The notes under the pieces: generated by a model | What the model was told of the DNA's origin: nothing | What the model saw: the letters and a program-made list of their open reading frames with translations, nothing else | The model's database searches: none | Source: Coriobacteriia bacterium | Lineage (GTDB): Bacteria > Actinomycetota > Coriobacteriia > Anaerosomatales > SLCP01 | Length of the DNA: 10,255 nt | Direction of reading: 5' to 3' | Assembly (NCBI GenBank): GCA_007125735.1 | Contig: SLCP01000214.1 | Span: 1-10,255 of the forward strand | Program-made: the position numbers and the translations under genes | Part shown: in pieces, positions 1 through 6,433 of the stretch | How positions within the stretch are numbered: position 1 is the first letter of the stretch | Layout: each line of letters opens with the position of its first letter

Positions 1-764
1 GCCGAGAAGTCCCTCACGAACGCGCGTGCCATCTCGGCGAGGAGCGCGTCCTCCTCGGCCAGGATGCGCATCGAGCGCGCGAGTGTGGTGCGGAAGGCGG
101 GTTCGATGCGCTCGAGGGCGGGCAGCAACTCGTGGCGGATGCGCGCGCGGGTGCGGGAGGTATCGACGTTGGTGGCGTCCTCGCGCCACGCGCCGCCCTG
201 ACTTTCGAGCCACGCACGCACCGCGGCGCGATCGCAGTCGAGCAGTGGGCGCACGATACGGCCGCGCACGTGGCGGATCGAGCCGAGACCGCCCGCACCG
301 GAGCCGGCCAGCAAGCGCATGCAGAGCGTCTCGATGCGGTCGTCGAGCGTGTGGGCGACCGCGATGCGCGCGTCGGCGGGCTGGGTGCCCGCTGCGGCCG
401 CGCGGGCATCGGCCTCCTCCTCGGCGAACCGGTAGCGCACCTCGCGCCCCGCGTCCTCGAGGTTGAGGCCGCCGGCCTCCGCGTGCGCGGCGACATCGAA
501 GCGCACGGTGCTACACGCGATGTCGAGGCGTGCGCACTCGGCGGCAACGAACTCCTCGTCGGCGTCGGCCTCAGCCCCGCGTAGCAGATGATTGACGTGC
601 AGCACGCTTACGCGCAGGTCTTCGCCGAGGTGGCCCTCGGCCAGCAGGTGCAGCATCGCCATCGAATCGGCGCCGCCGGAGACCATCGCGACGCAGACGC
701 TGCCCGCGGGCAACAGGGCGTGCTCCTCGGCGGTGGCACGCGCGATATCGACGAGCGTGTTCAT
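1..764 (-). CDS. tilS: tRNA(Ile)-lysidine synthase TilS, N-terminal part (cut by window start)
   Basis: TilS is a cytoplasmic N-type ATP pyrophosphatase. It adenylates C34 of the CAU-anticodon tRNA-Ile and attaches lysine, making lysidine so that the tRNA reads AUA. About 254 codons are visible with no stop, so the 3' part lies outside the window. The PP-loop SGGADS is at residues 29-34, HVNHLLR at 56-62, AHTLDDRIET at 137-146 (the family AHxxDDxxET block), a GSGAGGL stretch near 154-160, RPLL at 172-175 and EDATN at 195-199, followed by the R-IRHELLP block. All are in family order. The ATG at 764 puts the PP-loop at the usual distance from the N-terminus; the Shine-Dalgarno sequence before it is poor. 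The gene lies 67 bases downstream of a transporter permease on the same strand and may be read through from it. No terminator was seen between them. Confidence 0.93.
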   Translation of the reverse strand, partial: MNTLVDIARATAEEHALLPAGSVCVAMVSGGADSMAMLHLLAEGHLGEDLRVSVLHVNHLLRGAEADADEEFVAAECARLDIACSTVRFDVAAHAEAGGLNLEDAGREVRYRFAEEEADARAAAAGTQPADARIAVAHTLDDRIETLCMRLLAGSGAGGLGSIRHVRGRIVRPLLDCDRAAVRAWLESQGGAWREDATNVDTSRTRARIRHELLPALERIEPAFRTTLARSMRILAEEDALLAEMARAFVRDFS

Positions 765-831
765 GCACGTAGCATACCCCGCGGAGGTGACACCGGCAGT
801 GCGCGTCTGGCCCGGGAGCAAGAAACCGGCG

Positions 832-1587
832 CTACGCCTCGAGCCCGCGGGGGGTCAGGAGGCGCTCGGTCACCGCGAGGAGCGAGTCGGCGACCACCGC
901 GAGGAGCGCTGCAGCCGTCGCGCCCTGGAGGACGTAGGCGAAGTTCTGGACGTTGATGCCGCGGATGATCGGGTCGCCGAGTCCCCCGGCGCCTACGGCC
1001 GCGGCGACGGTTGCGGTGCCGATGTTGATGACCACCGAGGTGCGCACCCCGGCCATGATCACACGGGCGGCGAGCGGGACCTCGAGCGTGAGCAGGATCC
1101 GGGCCCGGCCCATCCCCATGCCGCGAGCGGCGTCCACGAGGGTACGGGGCACGCCCTCGATCCCGGCGACGGTGTTGCTCACCACCGGAAAAAGGCCGTA
1201 GAGGAAGAGCGCAACGATCGCCGGCCCGAGTCCGAACCCGAGGATCGGCACCATGAGCGCGAGGACCGCGATGGGCGGGAACGTCTGCCCGAAATCGACC
1301 GCAGCCGCCACGACCTCACGGAAGTCGGCGCCCGATGGCCGCGTCACCCACACGCCGAGGGGGATGCCAACGAGCATCGTGAGCCCGCTCGAGAAACCTA
1401 CGATCGCGAGGTGCCGGACGACGAGGTCCGCGAGCGTCACGCCGGGGTAGACGGGGTTCGCGCTTCCCGGGAAGATCGCCGACAGCGCGCGCTCCCACAG
1501 CGGCTGCTGTGCCACGAGCCACGCGAAGGCGACCACCAGTGCGAGCGCGCCAGCCGCACTCGCGTACCTGCGACCCGTGGCGCTCAT
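832..1587 (-). CDS. Osmoprotectant/glycine-betaine-type ABC transporter permease (YehW/OpuCB-like)
   Basis: This is a 251-residue inner-membrane permease of the binding-protein-dependent family, expected to pair with the longer permease at 2747-3937 and the ATPase at 1584-2750. An N-terminal membrane helix spans about residues 9-27, and further hydrophobic segments lie near 60-80, 100-135, 180-200 and 218-238. The cytoplasmic EAA loop, which docks on the ATPase, is at about 152-172 (DAARGMGMGRA...EVPLA). The TFPPIAVLAL segment and the GAGGLG turn near 200-204 are typical of the OpuB/OpuC/Yeh permeases. Its length is close to the roughly 240 residues of YehW. The ATG overlaps the ATPase stop as ATGA, so translation is probably coupled. 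The substrate is inferred from the family (betaine or related quaternary amines) and cannot be read from the permease. Confidence 0.9.
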   Translation of the reverse strand: MSATGRRYASAAGALALVVAFAWLVAQQPLWERALSAIFPGSANPVYPGVTLADLVVRHLAIVGFSSGLTMLVGIPLGVWVTRPSGADFREVVAAAVDFGQTFPPIAVLALMVPILGFGLGPAIVALFLYGLFPVVSNTVAGIEGVPRTLVDAARGMGMGRARILLTLEVPLAARVIMAGVRTSVVINIGTATVAAAVGAGGLGDPIIRGINVQNFAYVLQGATAAALLAVVADSLLAVTERLLTPRGLEA

Positions 1588-2750
1588 TCCACTTCCCCCT
1601 CACCGGTGTCGGCAGGCGCGCCGAGGACCTCGCCCTCGGCCAGGTTCGACACGTGCGCGTCGCTCCCCGACATCGTCTGCTCGATTGCCCGGAGCGACAC
1701 CTCGCCGAGGAGCCGGCCGCGGTCATCGACGACAGCGAGATCGCGGAAGCCCAGGCCGAGCATCTGGGAGAGCGCGTCTTTGAGCGTGGTGTCGGGGGTC
1801 GCCGCGGCCTCGCGCCAGTCGACGCGCGTGCCAGCCTCCTCGGCAGGGGTTCCAGCGGCGAGCACGCGACAATCGACCCAGCCTTCAAGAACGCCGTCGT
1901 CGTCGACGAGGTAGACGAATCGGCCACCAGAGCATGCCGCGACATCGATCTTGCGGGTGCCGTCCGCGGTCATCACGACGTCGGTACGCATGACATCCGC
2001 AACGCGCACGCGACCGAGCCGCTTCAGTGCCCGGTCGGCACCCACGAAGTCGTGGACGAACTTGCTCGCCGGGTGGTCGAGGAGCGCCTCGGGGGCATCG
2101 TACTGCTCGAGGCGCCCGGTGCGCATGAGCGCGATGCGGTCGCCGAGCCTGATCGCCTCGTCGACGTCGTGGGTGACCAGCACGACCGTCTTGCGCACCT
2201 CGCGCTGGATGCGCTCGAACGCCGCCTGAAGGCGCTCGCGGGTGAGCGGATCGACCGCGCCGAACGGCTCGTCCATGAGGAGCACGGGCGGGTCGGCCGC
2301 GAGCGCGCGTGCGACGCCCACGCGTTGTGCCTGACCGCCGGAGAGCTGGCGAGGGTACTTCTCGGCGTACTCGGCAGGCTCGAGGCCCACGACCGCAAGG
2401 AGCTCACGGACGCGGGACGCGATGCGCTCGCGCTTCCAGCCGAGGAGACGCGGGACGGTCGCGATGTTCTCGGCTACGGTCAGGTGCGGGAAGAGCCCCA
2501 CCGACTGGATCACGTAGCCGATGCGGCGCCGCAGCTCCTCAGGCGAGACCGACATGACGTCCTCGCCGTCGATCTCGATGAGCCCGCTCGTGGGCTCGAT
2601 GAGGCGGTTGATCATGCGCAGCGTCGTCGTCTTGCCGCACCCGCTCGGGCCGATGAGCACGGACACCTCGCCGGTCGGGACCTCGAGGCTGATGCGATCC
2701 ACCGCGAGCGTCTCGCCGTAACGCTTCGTCACCTCGGTCAGCCTGATCAT
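1584..2750 (-). CDS. ABC transporter ATPase with C-terminal CBS pair (OpuCA/ProV/YehX-like)
   Basis: This 388-residue nucleotide-binding subunit powers the importer. The ABC domain has Walker A GPSGCGKT at 34-41, the Q-loop glutamine near 82, signature LSGGQ at 136-140, Walker B VLLMDE at 156-161, a PFGAVDP D-loop and the switch histidine H194 in LVTHD. These match the glycine-betaine/proline (OpuA/OpuC/ProV) class. The C-terminal third reads as two CBS repeats, about 252-300 (starting VADVMRTDVV) and about 307-360 (ending GRLLGEVSLRAIE), then an acidic tail. In OpuA and OpuC, CBS pairs take part in ionic-strength or cyclic-di-AMP control, so gating of this transporter by ionic strength or a nucleotide is a reasonable inference. 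Both ends overlap neighbouring genes by 4 bases (ATGA), showing a tight operon. Family confidence is high; substrate confidence is moderate. Confidence 0.95.
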   Translation of the reverse strand: MIRLTEVTKRYGETLAVDRISLEVPTGEVSVLIGPSGCGKTTTLRMINRLIEPTSGLIEIDGEDVMSVSPEELRRRIGYVIQSVGLFPHLTVAENIATVPRLLGWKRERIASRVRELLAVVGLEPAEYAEKYPRQLSGGQAQRVGVARALAADPPVLLMDEPFGAVDPLTRERLQAAFERIQREVRKTVVLVTHDVDEAIRLGDRIALMRTGRLEQYDAPEALLDHPASKFVHDFVGADRALKRLGRVRVADVMRTDVVMTADGTRKIDVAACSGGRFVYLVDDDGVLEGWVDCRVLAAGTPAEEAGTRVDWREAAATPDTTLKDALSQMLGLGFRDLAVVDDRGRLLGEVSLRAIEQTMSGSDAHVSNLAEGEVLGAPADTGEGEVE

Positions 2751-3937
2751 GCGGCAGCCTCCTCACGGATGCCCGGCGAGACGACGACGCGGCCGAGCCC
2801 GCGCATGAGTGCGTCCGCAGCGACCGCGAGCACGACCATCGGCACCGCGCCGAGCAGCGTGAGGTCGTCGGCCTGCTGGCCCCATCCCTGGAAGACGAGT
2901 ACGCCGAGGCCTCCCGCGCCGATGAACGCCGTCACGGCCGCGATGCCGATGACGAGCACGGCGGCAGCACGGATGCCTTCGAGCACGAGCGGGAGCGCGA
3001 GCGGGACTTCCACGCCGAGGAAGAGGCGAGCGCGTCCCATCCCCATCCCTCGGCCAGCATCGAGCGCGGCGGGGTCGACACCTGCAAGACCGACGAACGT
3101 GTTGCGCACGATAGGCAGCAGCGCGTAGAGCGTGAGCGCGATGATCGCGGGCGTGGTCCCGATCGCCCGCACACCGAGCGCTGCCAGTGGAGCGATGAGC
3201 AGGCCGAGCATCGCCATGCTCGGGATCGTCTGGATGATCGCCACGACCCCGATGCCGACCTGGCGGGCTATGCGGCTGCGGGAGGCGACCACCCCGAGCG
3301 GGATGCCGATGAGAGCGCCGAAGCCGATCCCCGCGCCGGCGAGCGTGAGGTGCTGACCCACGAGCGGCCAGAAACGGCGGGATTGCGCGGCGTACTCCTT
3401 CGCGAGCGACAGTTCCGGCACGCCGCCCCAGAGCGCCGCAGCGCCGACGCCGGCGACCGCGAGTGCGACGGCGAGCCACCGCGTCCGTACGTCAGCGCTC
3501 GCGCGCCACGCGGCGAACCACACGACGGCGATCCCGACGATCGCCACCCAGGCCCCGGGACCGATCGAGACGCGCGCGAACGCCGGCTGACCCTCCTGCA
3601 GCGTGGTCGCCGCGCTTCCGAGCGCAGCGACCACGACAGCGGTCGAGACCGCAGCCACCGCCGGGAGCGCGCGAGCACGAATCGCGTGCGGGAGGAACGC
3701 TGCAACGAGCGCCGCGGCAAGGAGCGCGCAGGCGAGCCACCCGAGCCATCCGGCGGCGGTGACGGCCTCCCCCACGCCGCTCGCGATGCGGTTCTCCCGA
3801 AACTCGACGAACGGCAGCGCGACGCACCCCGAGAGAGCGACGGCGGCGCCGAACCCCGCGACGCGATCGACGCGCGCCCCGTGCGACCGGTCTGCACTTG
3901 TGGCCTCGGCCGGTATCGGGTGCCCCTCGTTCCTCAT
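2747..3937 (-). CDS. Long ABC transporter permease with extra N-terminal membrane helices (YehY-like)
   Basis: This 396-residue permease has two parts. Residues from about 190 onward form a standard binding-protein-dependent permease core, with FWPLVGQHLTL, IIQTIPSMAMLGLL near 234-247, the EAA loop at about 290-312 (ALDAGRGMGMGRA...EVPLA) and GAGGLG at 341-345. Residues 1-180 hold about five further hydrophobic stretches (roughly 27-45, 63-82, 92-110, 128-144 and 153-171). E. coli YehY has a similar total length and an N-terminal extension, while OpuCB/OpuCD permeases are only about 210-250 residues, so the gene is nearest the Yeh type. Translation starts just after the binding-protein stop; the SD is weak (AGGGAT), which suggests coupling to the upstream gene. 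The stop overlaps the ATPase start. The role of the extra helices is unknown; they could scaffold the binding protein or sense the membrane. Confidence 0.9.
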   Translation of the reverse strand: MRNEGHPIPAEATSADRSHGARVDRVAGFGAAVALSGCVALPFVEFRENRIASGVGEAVTAAGWLGWLACALLAAALVAAFLPHAIRARALPAVAAVSTAVVVAALGSAATTLQEGQPAFARVSIGPGAWVAIVGIAVVWFAAWRASADVRTRWLAVALAVAGVGAAALWGGVPELSLAKEYAAQSRRFWPLVGQHLTLAGAGIGFGALIGIPLGVVASRSRIARQVGIGVVAIIQTIPSMAMLGLLIAPLAALGVRAIGTTPAIIALTLYALLPIVRNTFVGLAGVDPAALDAGRGMGMGRARLFLGVEVPLALPLVLEGIRAAAVLVIGIAAVTAFIGAGGLGVLVFQGWGQQADDLTLLGAVPMVVLAVAADALMRGLGRVVVSPGIREEAAA

Positions 3938-3943
3938 AGATCC

Positions 3944-4912
3944 CTAGTAGAGCAGGTCCACCTCACGCAGCCACGCCTCGGCGACATCGCGCGCATCCTG
4001 GCCCTCGAGGGCGACCTCGGCGTTGAGGCGCTGGAGGGCCTCCAGGTCGAGCAGCGCGAACGCGGGCTCGAGGATGTCGGGGATCTGCGGGAACGCATCG
4101 ATGACCTCGGCACGGAACGTGGGCGCCGGCTGGTAGATCGGCTGCACGCCGAGGGGATCGGCGAGCACCACGAGGTCGAGAGCGGCGATCGTCCCGTCGG
4201 TGCCGTACACCATCGCCGCGTTGACGCCGTCGGTGCCGTCGGCGGCCGCCTTGGCGGTAACTGCGGTATCACCGGTCGCAAGGGCGACACGCTGGTCGGG
4301 CGTAAGCTCGAAGCCGTACGCCGCCTCGAACGCCGGCATCGCGTCGGGGCGATCGAAGAACTCCTGGGAACCGGCGAGCCTGAGCTCGCCGTTACCGTTC
4401 ACATGCACGGCGAGGTCCTCGAGCGAATAGATGGCGCTGCCCTCCGAGAACGAGCGGGGGATCGCAATCGCCCACGTGTTGTTCGCAGGCGCGGGCCTGA
4501 GCCAGACGATGTCCTCGTTCTCCCTGTCGAGCACCGCGGCGGCCTCGAAGGTGGCCTCGGCGTCCCGCAGGATCGCCGGGTCTATCTCCTCGTCGGCGTG
4601 AAAGACCGTGAGCGCGTTCGCCGTGTACTCGGGATACGCGTCGATCTCGCCTGCGAGCAGCGCCCGACGGGTTACGTCGGTGGCGCCGGTACGGGTACGG
4701 TCGACCACGTCGAAGCCTGCGTCCTCGAGCAGCGCGATCATGATGTAGCCGAGGATCGGGCCTTCGGTATCGAACTTGGATCCGATGGTCACGGTACCCG
4801 TCGGGGCGGCGGTCTCATCGCCGTTCGCGTCGGGCTCCTCGGCAGGTCCGCACCCGACAACGAGCGCCGCCACCAGCGCAAACACGACGGCAGCGATCAG
4901 TAGGTTTCGCAT
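3944..4912 (-). CDS. Osmoprotectant-type substrate-binding lipoprotein (OsmF/YehZ, OpuAC domain)
   Basis: This 322-residue extracytoplasmic binding protein delivers substrate to the two permeases that follow. The chosen ATG (4912) gives a classic lipoprotein signal: basic MRN, a hydrophobic stretch at 4-18, then lipobox VVGC with the acylated cysteine at 21 and an acidic linker. The mature part opens with VTIGSKFDTEGPILGYI (about 41-57), then the GEIDAYPEYTANAL block (89-101), the diagnostic signature of the OsmF/YehZ/OpuCC family; its tyrosines are candidates for the cation-binding aromatic cage. The reading frame stays open to 5065, but that extension is arginine-rich, unlike a signal peptide, and runs across the AT-rich promoter-like patch. 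A purine-rich SD lies just before 4912. Expected substrates are glycine betaine, proline betaine or choline; YehZ relatives in E. coli bind betaine with low affinity, so the true ligand could differ. Confidence 0.92.
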   Translation of the reverse strand: MRNLLIAAVVFALVAALVVGCGPAEEPDANGDETAAPTGTVTIGSKFDTEGPILGYIMIALLEDAGFDVVDRTRTGATDVTRRALLAGEIDAYPEYTANALTVFHADEEIDPAILRDAEATFEAAAVLDRENEDIVWLRPAPANNTWAIAIPRSFSEGSAIYSLEDLAVHVNGNGELRLAGSQEFFDRPDAMPAFEAAYGFELTPDQRVALATGDTAVTAKAAADGTDGVNAAMVYGTDGTIAALDLVVLADPLGVQPIYQPAPTFRAEVIDAFPQIPDILEPAFALLDLEALQRLNAEVALEGQDARDVAEAWLREVDLLY

Positions 4913-4919
4913 CGACTTG

Positions 4920-4932
4920 CCCCTTCCCCTCC
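4920..4932 (-). promoter_or_regulatory. Ribosome binding site that fixes the binding-lipoprotein start
   Basis: Read on the minus strand this is GGAGGGGAAGGGG. Its last AAGGGG lies 7 bases before the ATG at 4912. It supports the short start with the lipoprotein signal peptide over the upstream in-frame ATG at 5065. Confidence 0.65.
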
Positions 4933-4965
4933 GGATACCCGCTCGGCACGAGCGCCGGGCAGGTC

Positions 4966-5000
4966 GTCTCATCATATCTTTCCGGTTGCTGATATCATAA
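4966..5000. promoter_or_regulatory. AT-rich patch with repeated TATGAT/TATCAT hexamers between divergent operons
   Basis: This is one of the few AT-rich stretches in the window and lies between the divergent transporter and ugd genes. On the minus strand TATGAT occurs at 4976-4971 and again at 4999-4994; on the plus strand TATCAT is at 4993-4998. Each matches a TATAAT -10 box at five of six bases. GATATCAT and the complement of ATCATATC also form an imperfect inverted repeat around 4970-4998, which could be an operator. No clear TTGACA-like -35 sits 16-18 bases upstream of any of them, so the exact promoters are not assigned. Initiation of the transporter operon at the inner minus-strand box would leave a leader of about 50 bases. 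Confidence 0.4.
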
Positions 5001-5003
5001 ACG

Positions 5004-5020
5004 ACGGCTCTCACGGCTCT
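5004..5020. repeat. Tandem direct repeat ACGGCTCT x2
   Basis: ACGGCTCT occurs at 5004-5011 and 5013-5020, separated by one base (9-base period). It lies beside the AT-rich patch in the divergent intergenic region. A spacing near one helical turn would suit a response regulator binding head to tail. Chance occurrence is quite possible for an 8-mer, so this is a candidate site only. Confidence 0.35.
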
Positions 5021-5065
5021 TGCTACACCGGAGGGCCGCACCGGTACAGTCCCTGGATCGTTCAC

Positions 5066-5102
5066 ACGCGCGGGTTTCCGTTCGCGCGTTCGTACGGAAG
5101 GA
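5066..5102 (+). promoter_or_regulatory. Potential H-type pseudoknot covering the ugd Shine-Dalgarno sequence
   Basis: Two perfect stems interleave in the leader. ACGCGCG (5066-5072) pairs with CGCGCGT (5083-5089), and TTCCGT (5076-5081) pairs with ACGGAA (5094-5099). The order 5'-S1, S2, S1', S2' allows either an H-type pseudoknot with loops of 3, 1 and 4 bases or two alternative hairpins. The second stem takes up GGAA of the GGAAGGA SD (5096-5102), 6 bases before the ATG. Either state could limit translation of UDP-glucose dehydrogenase. The sequence shows only the complementarity; function is inference, and the 4-base loop is short for spanning a 7-bp stem. Confidence 0.35.
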
Positions 5103-5108
5103 CATCAC

Positions 5109-6410
5109 ATGGGTGAGCGGATCACTGTGTTTGGAGCGGGATACGTCGGCCTCGTGACCGGTGTCTGTCTCGCGAGTTCGGGGCACGACGTGACGGTGCT
5201 CGACGTCGATCGCGCCAAGCTCGATGTCTTGGCCGAGGGCCGCTGCCCGTTCTTCGAGCCGGGCCTCGAGGAGCTCATGGCCGAAGCCGGCGCCGCCGGT
5301 CGCCTCACCTTCGCTGAGCCTGACGAGGCCGGGCCCCTCGGCGATATCGCCATCGTGGCGGTGGGGACCCCGGCGACCACGACCGGCTCGGCCGACATGC
5401 GCTACGTGCGCGCCGTCATCGACCAGATCGCAGCGGTCGCCCGCCCCGGCACGGTCGCCGTCATGAAGAGCACGGTCCCCCCGGGCACGGGGCGCACGCT
5501 CTCCACGCGGCTCGAACCGGCAGGCGTGGAGTACGTCTCCAACCCTGAGTTCTTGCGTGAGGGAAGTGCCGTGGCGGACTGGTTCGCCACCGACCGGATC
5601 GTGCTCGGCGGCTCGGACGCGGGCGTCGAGCGCATGCGAAGCATCTACGCCGATATCGACGCGCCCGTGCTCGCGTGCGACGTCACCAGCGCGGAGATGA
5701 TCAAGTACGCCTCGAACGCGTTCCTGGCGACGAAGATATCGTTCGTCAACGAGATCGCCGTGTTGTGCGACCTCGTAGGAGCGAACGTCGACGAAGTCGC
5801 ACAGGGTGTCGGCCTCGACGCGCGGATCGGGCCGGCGTTCCTGCGGCCCGGCATCGGCTACGGCGGCTCGTGCTTCCCCAAGGACACGCGCGCGCTCGAC
5901 TTCCTCGCCACGCTCCACGGTTACGACTTCCACCTACTGAGAGCGGTCATCGAGGTCAACGCGCGCCAGCGACTTCTGCCGGTGCGCGCGCTCAAGGCGC
6001 ACTTCGAGTCGCTCGAGGGCAAGCGGGTCGCGGTCCTCGGCCTGACGTTCAAGCCCGAAACCGACGACACGCGCGAGGCGCCCGCCATCGAGATCGTCCA
6101 ATTACTTGCGGCCGAGGGTGCCGAGGTCGTGGGCTACAACCCGATCTCGGTCACCCTGCCTAACGGACCCGCCATCGCCGCCACGCTCGCCGAGGCCGTC
6201 GCCGATACCGACGCAGTGGTGCTCGCGACCGAGTGGTCCGAGATAGTGAGCGCCGACTGGAGCGCGCTTGTGGCCACGATGCGTCCGGGTGCGATCGTGT
6301 TCGACGGACGTAACGGTCTCGACCCGCAGGTGGTCCGTGCCGCCGGAGCGAAGTATATCGGCGTCGGGCGGCCCGACGGCGTGGGTTGCAACGGCCCGGC
6401 CGCGAGCTGA
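5109..6410 (+). CDS. ugd: UDP-glucose 6-dehydrogenase
   Basis: This 433-residue cytoplasmic enzyme oxidises UDP-glucose twice with NAD+ to UDP-glucuronate, a precursor for capsule, teichuronic acid or lipid-linked glycans. The N-terminal Rossmann fold has GAGYVG at 9-14 and an acidic residue after strand 2 (LDVD, near 30) that favours NAD. STVPPGTG and EFLREGSAVADW follow, then MIKYASNAFLATKISFVNE with the conserved lysine K199. GYGGSCFPKD carries the catalytic thiol Cys255. A second Rossmann domain starts near 300 (GKRVAVLGLTFKPETDDTR). Order and length are normal for the TuaD/Ugd family. A UDP-N-acetyl sugar dehydrogenase is less likely but cannot be fully excluded from sequence. The ATG follows GGAAGGA by 6 bases. 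The mqnE gene begins 23 bases after the stop, so ugd probably heads that operon, an unexpected partner for quinone genes. Confidence 0.94.
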   Translation: MGERITVFGAGYVGLVTGVCLASSGHDVTVLDVDRAKLDVLAEGRCPFFEPGLEELMAEAGAAGRLTFAEPDEAGPLGDIAIVAVGTPATTTGSADMRYVRAVIDQIAAVARPGTVAVMKSTVPPGTGRTLSTRLEPAGVEYVSNPEFLREGSAVADWFATDRIVLGGSDAGVERMRSIYADIDAPVLACDVTSAEMIKYASNAFLATKISFVNEIAVLCDLVGANVDEVAQGVGLDARIGPAFLRPGIGYGGSCFPKDTRALDFLATLHGYDFHLLRAVIEVNARQRLLPVRALKAHFESLEGKRVAVLGLTFKPETDDTREAPAIEIVQLLAAEGAEVVGYNPISVTLPNGPAIAATLAEAVADTDAVVLATEWSEIVSADWSALVATMRPGAIVFDGRNGLDPQVVRAAGAKYIGVGRPDGVGCNGPAAS

Positions 6411-6433
6411 TCCGCCGCCGAGGAGGCACGTAG

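Noticed and set aside
761..775. Four-codon minus-strand frame ATG CTA CGT GCA TGA whose stop overlaps the tilS start
   Set aside because: There is no SD before it and the codons are unremarkable. Such tiny frames are expected by chance.
765..831. Search for a terminator or promoter between the short permease and tilS
   Set aside because: Only short CCGG self-complementary patches are visible, with no stable GC stem plus T-run and no clear -10/-35 pair.
592..1914. Plus-strand frame of 440 codons opposite tilS and the short permease
   Set aside because: Its acidic, arginine-rich translation without motifs contrasts with the clear TilS and permease sequences on the other strand.
1509..3128. 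Long open frame on the plus strand (539 codons) opposite the transporter ATPase and permeases
   Set aside because: It is antisense to clear ABC transporter genes, its residues are dominated by R, A, E, D and H with no recognisable domain, and such frames are common opposite GC-rich genes.
3350..4903. Long open frame on the plus strand (517 codons) opposite the binding lipoprotein and long permease
   Set aside because: It is the mirror of strongly supported minus-strand genes, has low-complexity composition, and shows no family motif.
4913..5065. N-terminal extension of the binding lipoprotein to the ATG at 5065
   Set aside because: It would bury the lipoprotein signal behind 51 mostly arginine-rich residues and run over the AT-rich promoter-like patch, while a good SD sits before 4912.
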